64,000 nt of DNA from Lachnospiraceae bacterium (GCA_015056865.1 SVFM01000003.1:109915-173914); one strand, 5' to 3'. Positions 34,176 through 43,314 are shown, counted from the stretch's first letter. The notes: generated by a model from the letters alone, not told the origin. Program-made: numbers and translations.

Positions 34176-36002
34176 TTTCTTTAAATTTGCGCGTTTTCGC
34201 ATGGTCGGGTCCAAAATTTTCTTTCTCAGACGCAGGGATTTGGGGGTTACCTCTAAAAGCTCATCTGTGTCAATGAAGTCCAGAGCCTGTTCCAGACTTA
34301 AAATCTTGGGAGGTGTCAGACGCAGCGCCTCATCCGAGCCGGAGGCACGGGTATTGGTCAGCTGCTTTTTCTTACATACATTCAGTTCAATATCTTCTCC
34401 TCTGGAACTTTCACCCACCACCATACCGGAGTAAACCTTCACACCGGCACCGATAAACAGGGTCCCCCGCTCCTGAGCAGCATGAAGGCCATAAGTGACA
34501 GATTCGCCGGCCTCAAATGCGATCAGGGAGCCCAACTTGCGGTATTGAATATCACCCTTATAGGGAGCGTAACCGTCAAAAAGAGAGTTCATGATGCCAT
34601 TTCCTTTGGTATCGGTCATAAATTCTCCGCGATAACCGATCAGGCCTCTGGAGGGGATGGAGAACTCCAGACGTGTGTAACCGCCGCTGGCAGCACCCAT
34701 ATTCAACAGTTCGCCCTTTCTCTGGCTTAACTTTTCGATCACGGAACCGGAAAATTCTTCGGGTACGTCAATATAGGTCAGTTCCATGGGTTCCAATCGA
34801 TGCCCCTTTTCATCAAATTTGTAGAGAACTTCAGCTTTGCTGACTGCAAATTCATAACCTTCCCGGCGCATGTTTTCAATCAGTACAGAAAGATGGAGTT
34901 CGCCCCGGCCGGAGACTTTGAAGATATCCGGCGAGTCGGTTTCTTCCACACGCAGGGAAACGTCCGTATTTAGCTCACGGAACAGTCTGTCCCTCAGATG
35001 GCGGCTGGTAACATATTTGCCTTCCTGGCCGGCCATAGGAGAGTCATTGACAATAAAATGCATGGCGATCGTAGGCTCGCTGATCTTCTGAAAGGGGATT
35101 GGCTCCACCTTATCAGGAGAGCAGAGGGTATCACCGATGTGAATTCCTGCGATGCCGGAGATAGCTACGATAGAACCGATACCAGCCTCTGTTACCTCCA
35201 CTTTGCTCAAGCCGTCAAATTCGTACAGCTTGCTGATCTTTACCTTTTGCTGCTTGCCTGGATCGTGGGCGTTGCACAGGATCACTTCCTGATTGACGCG
35301 GATGGTACCATTATCCACCTTGCCTACACCGATACGGCCCACATATTCATTGTAATCGATGGTGCTGATCAGGACCTGAGTGGCAGCTTCGGGATCGCCT
35401 TCCGGAGCCGGGATGTGCTCCAATATGGTGTCGAAAAGCGGCTTCATGTCTTTATTTTTTACAGATAACTTCAAAGTGGCGCTGCCGTTTTTTGCGGAAG
35501 CATAGACGATGGGACAATCCAGTAGAGAGTCGTCTGCGTCCAGATCCAAAAATAATTCCAGAACTTCATCTACAACCTGCTCCGGCCTTGCCTCCGGACG
35601 GTCAATTTTATTGACACAGAGAATCACGGGAAGCTTTAATTCCAGTGCCTTGCGCAGTACAAATTTTGTCTGGGGCATGGCACCCTCAAAGGCATCTACT
35701 ACCAGGATGACCCCGTTTACCATCTTCAGCACACGTTCCACTTCACCCCCAAAATCCGCATGGCCCGGAGTGTCCACAATATTGATCTTTGTGCCTTTAT
35801 AGGTAACAGCTGTATTTTTAGCCAGTATGGTAATACCTCTTTCACGTTCGATATCACCACTGTCCATAACCCGTTCTGCCACATCCTGTCCTGCGCGGAA
35901 TACGCCGCTTTGTTTTAAAAGCTCGTCCACCAGAGTGGTCTTACCGTGATCTACGTGAGCAATGATAGCAATATTTCTGATGTCTTCTCTTTTTTGTATC
36001 AT
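34173..36002 (-). CDS. typA: Ribosome-associated GTPase TypA/BipA
   Basis: Translational GTPase related to EF-G that assists ribosome assembly and stress adaptation. 609 residues, normal length. G1 AHVDHGKTTL, switch I RERGITILAKNTAV, G3 DTPGHADFGGEVER, G4 NKIDRPEA, G5 YASAKNG; then the domain 3/5 elements and the BipA-specific C-terminal domain with GSDEALRLTPPKILSLEQALDFID. AAAGGAGGATTCCC precedes the ATG. Monocistronic, ending at a terminator shared with mscL. Confidence 0.97.
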   Translation of the reverse strand: MIQKREDIRNIAIIAHVDHGKTTLVDELLKQSGVFRAGQDVAERVMDSGDIERERGITILAKNTAVTYKGTKINIVDTPGHADFGGEVERVLKMVNGVILVVDAFEGAMPQTKFVLRKALELKLPVILCVNKIDRPEARPEQVVDEVLELFLDLDADDSLLDCPIVYASAKNGSATLKLSVKNKDMKPLFDTILEHIPAPEGDPEAATQVLISTIDYNEYVGRIGVGKVDNGTIRVNQEVILCNAHDPGKQQKVKISKLYEFDGLSKVEVTEAGIGSIVAISGIAGIHIGDTLCSPDKVEPIPFQKISEPTIAMHFIVNDSPMAGQEGKYVTSRHLRDRLFRELNTDVSLRVEETDSPDIFKVSGRGELHLSVLIENMRREGYEFAVSKAEVLYKFDEKGHRLEPMELTYIDVPEEFSGSVIEKLSQRKGELLNMGAASGGYTRLEFSIPSRGLIGYRGEFMTDTKGNGIMNSLFDGYAPYKGDIQYRKLGSLIAFEAGESVTYGLHAAQERGTLFIGAGVKVYSGMVVGESSRGEDIELNVCKKKQLTNTRASGSDEALRLTPPKILSLEQALDFIDTDELLEVTPKSLRLRKKILDPTMRKRANLKK

Positions 36003-36076
36003 GGGAATCCTCCTTTATAAACCGTTCCTTAGTATAGCACTTTTTAGTATGTGGTGCAAGGGTGCGGCAGCAGAAA

Positions 36077-36124
36077 GAAAAAACCAACCAAAGGAAGTAG
36101 GGAGTAGGATTCCTTTGGCTGGTT
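36077..36124 (-). terminator. Intrinsic terminator of the cyclodeaminase-regulator operon
   Basis: A 15-base stem (36082-36096 with 36110-36124, one G-T pair), followed on the minus strand by TTTTTTC. It reaches to within 3 bases of the regulator's stop codon. Confidence 0.85.
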
Positions 36125-36126
36125 AT

Positions 36127-36825
36127 TCATTTTGTTTTCGAAGGCTTGTTCAGATAGCGGGCATAATCCTTTTCCAGGTGAGTTTGCATGGTACTTTTGG
36201 CCAGATCTGCATTTCTTGCTGCGATAGCCCGGGCTATTTGGCGGTGGTCTTCAATGTCTTCCACGAAGGTATCCAGGGTCAGACTGTCCAGAACTCGCAG
36301 GCTGCGCAGCTGACTGGCAGCAGATTGGTAAAAGCCGTACAGGACTTTATTGTGTGCCAGAGCTGCAATTGTCTGATGAAACTGGTAGCCGCATGTCATC
36401 AGATGGTAACGTTCCTTTTTCAGTTCCATCTGTGTCAGAATATCAAATAATTGAGGTATTTCAGCCTCATCTGCATTTTGAGCAGCAAGGAAGGAGAGCT
36501 CCGGCTCCAAAATGCATCGCGTCTGCACCAGCTCATAGAGGTTGTCTGAGTCTGCCATAATCTGTGCCAGCTCTCGGGTTTCCAGCACCAGCGGAGCGCT
36601 TTCCACCACATAGGTTCCGGAACCGGCACGGGAGTGCAGAATCCCTTGATTTTGCAGGCTTTTTACCGCGGAGCGCACCGTGGAGCGGCTTACATCAAAG
36701 TATTTTGCCAACTCCGTTTCCGCGGGAAGTTTCATTCCGGCTGTCCACTTCTGACTGCGGATGCATTCGATAATGTGATTCGCCACATCATCCCGCAGTT
36801 TGATACGATAGATAGAATCGCTCAT
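36127..36825 (-). CDS. FadR-subfamily GntR transcriptional regulator
   Basis: 232 residues. The winged helix (residues 8-75) has AGMKLPAETELAKYFDVSRSTVRSAVKSLQNQGILHSRAGSGTYV. The C-terminal FCD domain (90-225) is all-helical with His/Asp metal-site candidates in HLMTCGYQFHQTIAALAHN. The start overlaps the stop of the upstream enzyme gene by ATGA, so translation is coupled and the pair forms one operon. Probably controls its own operon in response to the enzyme's substrate or product. Confidence 0.9.
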   Translation of the reverse strand: MSDSIYRIKLRDDVANHIIECIRSQKWTAGMKLPAETELAKYFDVSRSTVRSAVKSLQNQGILHSRAGSGTYVVESAPLVLETRELAQIMADSDNLYELVQTRCILEPELSFLAAQNADEAEIPQLFDILTQMELKKERYHLMTCGYQFHQTIAALAHNKVLYGFYQSAASQLRSLRVLDSLTLDTFVEDIEDHRQIARAIAARNADLAKSTMQTHLEKDYARYLNKPSKTK

Positions 36826-37811
36826 TTTGTCATATCAAAGCTGGGAAGTTCGATGCCCTGGGCGGACAACTTCTCCAGCAGGAGTCCGGCGCAGGCAACG
36901 TCCAGCATGCCGGTGCCGATGATCTGGGCGTAGATGCGTTCGGTGGAATTGGTCCTGGCCTTCATTTTGCCGGCCAGCACATCAGGTATAATGATGTCAA
37001 AGGATTCGGCAGTGATCTCTCCCAGTTCAGCCAGCTCCTTCACGTTGCCTCTGTGCAGGGATTGACCGACCTGATCTACTGCGATCTTGTCGGCCTTGCG
37101 AACCACATCAAAGGAGGTCTCACGGAAGGATCCCATAGTCATAACCAGTGCTCCCTCTTTTACCCAGGGTTCTTCCACCAAGTCTGCATTGGCATTGGTA
37201 ACGGTAATGATCACATCTGCGCCGCGGCATCCTTCCTCGTTGCTCTTACAATTGACAAAGTGCCAGGGTGCATTGGGAAAACGAGATATGAAATTCTCCT
37301 TTGCTTTTTCAGAAATATCGCAGACTCGCACTTCTTTGATGGAGAGTATTTTACTCATGCAAAGAAGGCTTGTATACCCCTGAAGGCCTGTGCCGATGAT
37401 GGTGACAACATCCGTTTTGGAAGCCAGAAGTTTGGCCATGATAGCGGGTTGCGCACCGGTTCTCATATCGCTGATGTAGTCTCCGCTGATCACTGCGCGC
37501 AGGATTCCGGTTTTGGAGTCTGTTACCAGCAGGTTGGCCTTGATGTAGGGAAGGCCCAGGGATTTATTTCCATCGTAGCCGCCCACGATCTTAACTCCGG
37601 CAACATCCATGGGACCAATGTATGCAGGCATGGAATTGAACCAGCCGGCGATTCCGAGAGAGGACATATCGGTAGTGATCTTGTTGGGCATGATTACCTT
37701 GCCCTCGCCGTACCATTTCCAGGTTTTTTCTACACAGTCAATGATATCTTCTGGAGAAAGGTGTTTTTTTACGGTTTCTTCTCCTATGATTAGAGCGTTT
37801 TGTTCATTCAT
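36822..37811 (-). CDS. Ornithine cyclodeaminase/mu-crystallin family protein
   Basis: 329 residues. The Rossmann segment is TIIGTGLQGYTSLLCMSKI, with the family substrate-binding region KIVGGYDGNKSLGLPYIKANLLVTDSKTG and AVISGDYISDMRTGA. Family members are ornithine cyclodeaminases, alanine dehydrogenases and imine/ketimine reductases using NAD(P)H; the exact reaction is not determinable. AAGGAGATACCACC precedes the ATG. It is first in a two-gene operon with the FadR-type regulator, with a promoter at 37845-37873. Confidence 0.88.
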   Translation of the reverse strand: MNEQNALIIGEETVKKHLSPEDIIDCVEKTWKWYGEGKVIMPNKITTDMSSLGIAGWFNSMPAYIGPMDVAGVKIVGGYDGNKSLGLPYIKANLLVTDSKTGILRAVISGDYISDMRTGAQPAIMAKLLASKTDVVTIIGTGLQGYTSLLCMSKILSIKEVRVCDISEKAKENFISRFPNAPWHFVNCKSNEEGCRGADVIITVTNANADLVEEPWVKEGALVMTMGSFRETSFDVVRKADKIAVDQVGQSLHRGNVKELAELGEITAESFDIIIPDVLAGKMKARTNSTERIYAQIIGTGMLDVACAGLLLEKLSAQGIELPSFDMTK

Positions 37812-37844
37812 GGTGGTATCTCCTTATGTGAATTTGGTGATTTT

Positions 37845-37873
37845 ATTATGGATTTTTCAGCCTGGTAAGTCAA
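37845..37873 (-). promoter_or_regulatory. Promoter of the cyclodeaminase operon
   Basis: On minus, TTGACT (37873-37868), a 17-base spacer and CATAAT (37850-37845), placed 33 bases before the start codon. Confidence 0.7.
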
Positions 37874-37877
37874 TATA

Positions 37878-37889
37878 CAAACCGGTCTG
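37878..37889. promoter_or_regulatory. Candidate FadR-type operator
   Basis: CAAACCGGTCTG is symmetric at 10 of 12 positions around a CCGG centre and lies 4 bases upstream of the -35 box. The adjoining operon encodes a GntR/FadR regulator, which usually bind short palindromes near their own promoter. Confidence 0.4.
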
Positions 37890-38124
37890 TTTTGCAGGAT
37901 GATTCCATATACAGAAGAAGCGGGTGATAAAAAAGCAAATTTATAGAAGTATTTGCAGATTCTAAAAAGATGGGCTCTAATAGTGGTAATGCGACGCTAT
38001 ATTTGTCGATATGCGCGATGGAAAAGAGTGTTATAAATCTGAAAAATAGAGTATAAATATTAGTACATCATAGAATAGATGATTCTTAAGGGTAGATTCT
38101 TAAAGTTAAGAAGGGAGAACAAAA

Positions 38125-38763
38125 ATGACGGATAAGGTTATTGAAAACAACCAAGTGACAATTATGGGGGAGATCGTAAGCGATTTTACCTACAGCCATG
38201 AAATCTTCGGAGAGGGATTTTACATGGTGGACGTGAAAGTACAACGACTCAGTGACAGCTCAGATATTATTCCTCTTATGATATCTGAGAGACTGCTGGA
38301 CGCACGGGCGGATTACAAGGGCGAGTACATTGCCGTAAACGGGCAATTCAGGTCCTACAACCGTCACGAAGAGCGCAAGAACAAGTTGGTGCTTTCTGTT
38401 TTTGCAAGAGAAATTGAATTTGTAGATGAAATGGAGGAAAGTTCTAAGACAAATCAGATTTATCTGGATGGTTTTATCTGCAAGGAACCGATTTATCGTA
38501 AAACGCCCCTGGGACGTGAAATAGCGGACCTTCTGCTGGCGGTCAACAGGCCTTATGGAAAGTCTGACTATATTCCATGTATTTGCTGGGGAAGAAATGC
38601 AAGATTTGCCAACAGCTTCAGGGTTGGCGAGAGATGTGCGGTATGGGGCAGGATTCAGAGCAGGGAATATATGAAGAAAATTGATGAAGAAAATGTGGAG
38701 AAGCGTGTGGCATACGAGGTTTCAGTCAGCAAACTGGAACTGTTGGAGGAAGAGGAGCAATAG
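38125..38763 (+). CDS. Single-stranded DNA-binding-like protein with two OB folds
   Basis: 212 residues. Two SSB-like OB domains are visible: residues 9-100 (QVTIMGEIVSDFTYSHEIFG... to VDEM) and 107-210 (NQIYLDGFICKEPIYRKTPLGREIADLLLAVN, YIPCICWGRNARFA, GERCAVWGRIQSREY), the second closer to bacterial SSB. There is no acidic DDDIPF-type tail, so partner-protein recruitment as in true Ssb is unlikely. AAGGGAGAAC precedes the ATG. Probably an accessory SSB or PriB-like factor, not the essential Ssb. Confidence 0.8.
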   Translation: MTDKVIENNQVTIMGEIVSDFTYSHEIFGEGFYMVDVKVQRLSDSSDIIPLMISERLLDARADYKGEYIAVNGQFRSYNRHEERKNKLVLSVFAREIEFVDEMEESSKTNQIYLDGFICKEPIYRKTPLGREIADLLLAVNRPYGKSDYIPCICWGRNARFANSFRVGERCAVWGRIQSREYMKKIDEENVEKRVAYEVSVSKLELLEEEEQ

Positions 38764-38832
38764 TTGCAGAAACAAAAGAAACATGGTATAATAGGCAAAT
38801 CGTGGTAAATTACAGAGAGGCATGGTCTGACT

Positions 38833-39327
38833 ATGAAGAAGGGAACCATACATATATATACAGGTGAAGGAAGAGGCAAATCTCCGGCTGCTCTGGGGCG
38901 CGCTGTGCAGGCAGCTGCATTTGGTGCCAGTGTTGTCATTATACAGTTCCTGAAAGGAAAAGGATTGGATGACAATGAGTTTGTGAGACGACTGGAGCCG
39001 GAGATTAAATTTTTTAGATTTGAAAGATCGGATGAAAATTTTGATGAACTTTCTCCCGAAAAGAAAGAGGAAGAAATTCTGAATATCCGCAATGGTATCA
39101 ATTATGCCAGAAAAGTATTGTCCACAGAAGAATGTAGTTTGCTGATCTTGGATGAGGTACTGGCATTGGTGGAAAAGGGAATTCTTTCTGCGCAGGATCT
39201 GAAGAATATTTTGGATCAGCGGGGAGAGACAGATGTGATCATGACAGGGGCAATTTTGACAGATGAGGTGCGTGTTTTGGCAGATGAGGTATCGAAGATT
39301 GACACTTTGGGGTTTGAGATATCGTAA
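38833..39327 (+). CDS. Corrinoid adenosyltransferase (CobO/BtuR-like)
   Basis: Transfers adenosyl from ATP to cob(I)yrinate/cobalamin. 164 residues. The P-loop at residues 10-17 reads GEGRGKSP, where the family normally has GNGKGKTT; the rest fits: ALGRAVQAAAFGASVVIIQFLKG, a FERSDENF acidic/aromatic block and the Walker B-like LLILDEVLALVEKG. No cobalamin biosynthesis genes lie nearby. Starts 69 bases after the SSB-like gene, without a strong ribosome site. It may work in salvage. Confidence 0.85.
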   Translation: MKKGTIHIYTGEGRGKSPAALGRAVQAAAFGASVVIIQFLKGKGLDDNEFVRRLEPEIKFFRFERSDENFDELSPEKKEEEILNIRNGINYARKVLSTEECSLLILDEVLALVEKGILSAQDLKNILDQRGETDVIMTGAILTDEVRVLADEVSKIDTLGFEIS

Positions 39328-39333
39328 AATCTG

Positions 39334-39362
39334 TTGACAGGTACTGTTTCAGGTGTTATGAT
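39334..39362 (+). promoter_or_regulatory. Promoter of the dapA leader
   Basis: TTGACA (39334-39339) and TATGAT (39357-39362) with a 17-base spacer and a TG extension before the -10; predicted start near 39369. Confidence 0.85.
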
Positions 39363-39380
39363 AATAAAAAGACATAATGT

Positions 39381-39548
39381 GAGATAGAGGTTGCGTATTT
39401 CAAGAGTAGTCCTATGGATGTGGCAGGCACAGGTGAAATTGGATCAAAGGGGAAGACGCCGAAAGAGGAGATATCCTGTTTATCAAGTCTTGGGCATGCA
39501 GTGAACAATTGTATGACTGTCATCTGGATTCGGATGGGGCGCTATCAA
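39381..39548 (+). ncRNA. Lysine riboswitch (L box)
   Basis: Lysine-binding leader that switches off downstream lysine biosynthesis genes. P1 is GATAG (39383-39387) with CTATC (39542-39546). Conserved core elements are in order: AGAGGTTGCG, CAAGAGTAGT, AAAGGGGAAGACGCCGAA, TGGGCATGCAGTGAACAA, ATGACTGTCATC and the closing GGGGCGCTATC. The arrangement matches the five-helix aptamer. It is followed by a terminator and then dapA, the first committed enzyme of the diaminopimelate/lysine branch, the expected target. Confidence 0.95.
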
Positions 39549-39567
39549 AGTTAAGGAGAAATATGTA

Positions 39568-39604
39568 GCCGGCCCATATTATGTGTGCCGGCGTTTTCTT
39601 TTGG
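39568..39604 (+). terminator. Riboswitch expression-platform terminator
   Basis: GCCGGC (39568-39573) pairs with GCCGGC (39587-39592), extended by internal A-T pairs, followed by GTTTTCTTTT. It ends transcription before dapA when lysine is bound. Confidence 0.9.
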
Positions 39605-39651
39605 CAAGCATCCGTTGTTTATGTGCGAAACAAGTAAAGGAGGAAGAAAGT

Positions 39652-40539
39652 ATGGCAATTTTTAAAGGCGCAGGTGTGGCTATCGTAACACCCATGAAGG
39701 AAAACAGAGAGGTAAATTACGAAAAATTTGGTGAGCTGATTGAATTCCAGATTGCGGGGGGCACAGACGCTATCATTGTCTGCGGGACCACAGGAGAGTC
39801 CTCAACTTTGACTCATGAGGAGCATTTGGATGTGATCAAATATTGTGCACAGAAGGTTGCAGGCAGGATCCCTGTGATCGCCGGAACCGGTTCCAACTGT
39901 ACAGAGACAGCAATTTATTTGTCTACAGAGGCAGAGAAGTATGGAGTGGACGGTCTGCTTCTTGTATCACCGTACTATAACAAGGCAACACAGAATGGTC
40001 TGTACGCACATTTTAAGGCTGTAGCTGATTCTGTAAAGTTGCCCATCATTCTTTACAATGTGCCCAGCAGAACCGGCTGCAATATTGCGCCTGAGACCGT
40101 GGTACGCCTGTGTAAGGATGTGGAGAATATCGTAGGTGTAAAGGAAGCCAGCGGTAATATCAGTCAGATCGCCAAACTTGCGGCTATGGCAGATGGCTGT
40201 GTTGATATTTACTCCGGTAACGATGATCAGATTGTGCCCATCATGGCGCTTGGCGGTATCGGTGTTATCTCCGTGCTTTCCAATGTCGCTCCCAGAGAAA
40301 CCCATGACATCTGTGCAAAATATCTTGCAGGGGATGTGCAGGGCAGTTTGGAGATTCAGCTTCGTGCTATGGATCTGTGTGACAAACTGTTTTGTGAGGT
40401 GAATCCCATTCCTGTGAAGAAGGCCTTGAATCTTATGGGAATGGAGGCAGGACTTCCCAGAATGCCTTTGACGGATATGGAGCCGGCCAATGCTGCTAAG
40501 CTGGAAAAGGCAATGAGAGAATTTGGCATCTTAAAATAA
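39652..40539 (+). CDS. dapA: 4-hydroxy-tetrahydrodipicolinate synthase
   Basis: Condenses pyruvate with aspartate semialdehyde to enter lysine and peptidoglycan diaminopimelate synthesis. 295 residues from the ATG at 39652, chosen because AAAGGAGGAAG lies just upstream and the protein then begins MAIFKGAGVAIVTP as in the family; an in-frame ATG at 39583 overlaps the terminator. Active-site parts: CGTTGESSTL, the tyrosine of YYNKATQNG and ILYNVPSRTG, and the Schiff-base lysine in VGVKEASGN. Controlled by the lysine riboswitch; dapB follows by 27 bases. Confidence 0.97.
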   Translation: MAIFKGAGVAIVTPMKENREVNYEKFGELIEFQIAGGTDAIIVCGTTGESSTLTHEEHLDVIKYCAQKVAGRIPVIAGTGSNCTETAIYLSTEAEKYGVDGLLLVSPYYNKATQNGLYAHFKAVADSVKLPIILYNVPSRTGCNIAPETVVRLCKDVENIVGVKEASGNISQIAKLAAMADGCVDIYSGNDDQIVPIMALGGIGVISVLSNVAPRETHDICAKYLAGDVQGSLEIQLRAMDLCDKLFCEVNPIPVKKALNLMGMEAGLPRMPLTDMEPANAAKLEKAMREFGILK

Positions 40540-40566
40540 TATAAGACAGTTAAAGAGGACAATACT

Positions 40567-41331
40567 ATGTATAGAGTGATCATGAACGGTTGTAACGGCA
40601 AGATGGGACAGGTGATCTCCGGCTTGGCGGCAGCCGATGAGAATGTAAGGATCGTGGCAGGTGTTGATGTTGCGGATACCGGTAAATATGAGTACCCGGT
40701 GTTTACGGATATCAGTGCCTGTGATGTGGAAGCGGATGTCATCATTGATTTTAGTATTGCATCTGCGGTAGATAGGTTGTTGGATTATTGCGAGGAAAAG
40801 AAGATTCCTTGTGTGCTCTGCACTACCGGACTTTCCCAGCAACAGTTGCAGAGAGTGAAAGAGACTTCTGAAAAGGTGGCTATCCTAAAGTCTGCCAATA
40901 TGTCTTTGGGTATCAATCTTTTGATGAAGCTTTTGAAGGATGCGGCTTCCGTTCTGGCACCGGCCGGTTACGACATGGAAATTGTTGAGAAACATCACAA
41001 CCTGAAGGTGGATGCACCCAGTGGAACAGCGCTTGCCCTTGCAGATTCTATCAATGATGAACTTGACGGAGCATATCATTATGTGTATGACAGAAGCCAG
41101 AGAAGAGAGCGCAGAGATGCTAAGGAGATTGGTATTTCAGCGGTTCGTGGTGGTTCTATTGTAGGGGAGCATGATGTGATCTTTGCAGGAATGGACGAAG
41201 TGATCACCTTTTCCCACAGTGCTTATTCCAAATCCGTTTTTGCAAAAGGTGCCTTGGAGGCAGCCAAGTTTTTGGCAGGAAAGCCTGCAGGTATGTATAA
41301 CATGAGTAACGTGATCGAGGGAATATTATAA
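40567..41331 (+). CDS. dapB: 4-hydroxy-tetrahydrodipicolinate reductase
   Basis: NAD(P)H-dependent second step of the branch after dapA. 254 residues. N-terminal dinucleotide motif NGCNGKMGQV (residues 7-16), CTTGLSQQQL, and the substrate/catalytic block EIVEKHHNLKVDAPSGTA with the catalytic His and Lys pair. C-terminal HSAYSKSVFAKGALEAAKFL matches the family. Same operon as dapA under the lysine riboswitch. Stop codon touches the next start codon directly. Confidence 0.97.
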   Translation: MYRVIMNGCNGKMGQVISGLAAADENVRIVAGVDVADTGKYEYPVFTDISACDVEADVIIDFSIASAVDRLLDYCEEKKIPCVLCTTGLSQQQLQRVKETSEKVAILKSANMSLGINLLMKLLKDAASVLAPAGYDMEIVEKHHNLKVDAPSGTALALADSINDELDGAYHYVYDRSQRRERRDAKEIGISAVRGGSIVGEHDVIFAGMDEVITFSHSAYSKSVFAKGALEAAKFLAGKPAGMYNMSNVIEGIL

Positions 41332-43302
41332 ATGCCTATGAGACAAGATCAGGATATGAAATTGAAATATTTATCCAGCCTTGCGGAGAAATATCCCACC
41401 ATTGCTGCGGCAAGCCGAGAGATCATTAATCTGCAGGCAATCTTAAATCTGCCTAAGGGGACAGAGCACTTTCTGTCTGACATTCATGGAGAATTTGAGC
41501 AGTTTGAACATGTGCTGAAAAATGGTTCCGGATCTGTCAGACGTAAGATTGACGAGGAGTTTGGAAACACCCTTAGCAACAAGGACAAGAAAAGTCTTGC
41601 TACGCTGATCTATTATCCTGAAGAAAAACTGGATCTTGTCCTTCGGGAAGAAGAAAATATAGACGATTGGTACAAGATTACCCTGCATCGTCTGGTGCAG
41701 ATCACTAAGCGGGTTGCTTCCAAGTATACCCGCTCAAAAGTGCGGAAAGCTTTGCCGCCGGACTTTGCTTATGTGATCGAGGAATTGATCACGGAGAAGG
41801 CAGAGGTGCAGGATAAGGAAGCCTATTATAATGAGATCATTCACACCATCATCCGGATTGGAAGAGCACCTCAGTTTATCTCAGCGCTCAGCCATTTGAT
41901 CCAGAGGATGGTTATTGATCATTTGCACATTGTGGGAGATATTTTTGACAGAGGACCCGGACCCCATGTTATCATGGATACTTTGAGTCAATACCACAGT
42001 GTGGATATACAGTGGGGAAACCATGATGTGGTTTGGCTGGGAGCTGCCAGTGGCAGTCTGCCCTGCATTGCCACAGTGATCCGGATAGCGGCCAGATACG
42101 GCAGTCTGGAGATTTTGGAGGAAGGCTATGGTATCAACCTTATGCCTCTTGCAAATTTTGCGCTGGAGGTATACGGGGATGTGGACTGCAGTGCCTTTGC
42201 CATTAAATTTAACACAGATTATAATACCAAGGATTTAAGCCTTGATATGAAAATGCATAAGGCCATCGCAATGATCCAGTTTAAGCTGGAAGGCCAGCTG
42301 GTAAGTAAGTATCCGGAATTCCAGATGGAAAACAGGTTACTGTTGGATAAAATTGATTATGAGAAGAAGACAGTGCGTGTGGGAGATCGGGAATACGCCA
42401 TGCTGGATGTGGAATTTCCTACGGTGGATCCCCAGGATCCATACCGTCTTTCTGTTGAGGAATTGCAGCTTATGGAGCGCCTGCGGCAGGCCTTTATCAG
42501 GTGTGAGAAGCTGCAGCGTCACGCCAGATTTTTGTTTTCTAAGGGAGGTCTTTATAAGACCTATAATTCCAACCTGTTGTATCATGGATGTATGCCGCTG
42601 AATGAGGACGGAAGTTTTGCGAAAGTTTCTGTTTTTGGTGAGGAATACAGTGGAAAAGAACTGTATGATGTATTGGAGCATTATGCCAGAAAGGGATATT
42701 ACGGAACAGAGATTTCTGAAAAGAGCAAGGGCCAGGATATCCTGTGGTATATTTGGGCAGGGCCCGGTTCGCCGGTCTTCGGTAAAGACAAGATGACCAC
42801 TTTTGAACGGTATTTCATAGAGGACAAAGAGGCTCATATAGAGATAAAAAATCCTTATTATGGTATGCTTGACAGAGAAGATATCATTGGGAACATTCTG
42901 GAAGAGTTTGATCTGGATAGAAATACTGCACACATCATTAACGGTCATGTACCGGTGGAGCAGAAGAATGGCGAGTCCCCGGTGAAATGTGGGGGCAGGT
43001 TGCTGATTATTGATGGAGGCTTTTCAAGGGCTTTCCAGCATCAGACCGGTATTGCGGGATATACGTTGGTGTGCAATTCAAGGGGCATGAGATTGGTTGC
43101 TCATGAACTTTTTGAATCACGGGAAGCTGCTGTGATGAAGGAGAGCGATATATTGTCAGACTCTATAGAGGTGGAAACCTTTACGGTACGCAAGAGAGTT
43201 GCAGATACAGACAATGGTGCTGACATTAAGGAAAATATTTATTATCTGGAAGAATTGCTTGCAGCGTACAGGGACGGATCCATCATAGAGCGTCACGTTT
43301 AG
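41332..43302 (+). CDS. fbp: Fructose-1,6-bisphosphatase, class III
   Basis: Gluconeogenic phosphatase of the Firmicutes type (656 residues, related to metallophosphatases). Motifs: FLSDIHGEFEQFEHVLKNG, GDIFDRGPGPH, WGNHDVVWLGAASG and INGHVPVEQKNGE, the metal ligands of the phosphoesterase fold. The ATG follows the dapB stop without a gap (GAGGGAA inside dapB is the ribosome site), so it sits at the end of the lysine-riboswitch transcript, an unexpected partner for lysine genes. A bidirectional terminator follows. Confidence 0.96.
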   Translation: MPMRQDQDMKLKYLSSLAEKYPTIAAASREIINLQAILNLPKGTEHFLSDIHGEFEQFEHVLKNGSGSVRRKIDEEFGNTLSNKDKKSLATLIYYPEEKLDLVLREEENIDDWYKITLHRLVQITKRVASKYTRSKVRKALPPDFAYVIEELITEKAEVQDKEAYYNEIIHTIIRIGRAPQFISALSHLIQRMVIDHLHIVGDIFDRGPGPHVIMDTLSQYHSVDIQWGNHDVVWLGAASGSLPCIATVIRIAARYGSLEILEEGYGINLMPLANFALEVYGDVDCSAFAIKFNTDYNTKDLSLDMKMHKAIAMIQFKLEGQLVSKYPEFQMENRLLLDKIDYEKKTVRVGDREYAMLDVEFPTVDPQDPYRLSVEELQLMERLRQAFIRCEKLQRHARFLFSKGGLYKTYNSNLLYHGCMPLNEDGSFAKVSVFGEEYSGKELYDVLEHYARKGYYGTEISEKSKGQDILWYIWAGPGSPVFGKDKMTTFERYFIEDKEAHIEIKNPYYGMLDREDIIGNILEEFDLDRNTAHIINGHVPVEQKNGESPVKCGGRLLIIDGGFSRAFQHQTGIAGYTLVCNSRGMRLVAHELFESREAAVMKESDILSDSIEVETFTVRKRVADTDNGADIKENIYYLEELLAAYRDGSIIERHV

Positions 43303-43314
43303 CGTTTATTGACA

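Larger units (their letters stand above)
37812..38124. other. Divergent intergenic region
   Basis: 313 bases between the cyclodeaminase operon (minus) and the SSB-like gene (plus). The left part holds the minus promoter and a CCGG-centred palindrome. The right part is AT-rich, with a direct repeat GATTCTTAA at 38080 and 38095 just before the SSB ribosome site. No ORF or known RNA was recognised. Confidence 0.5.
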
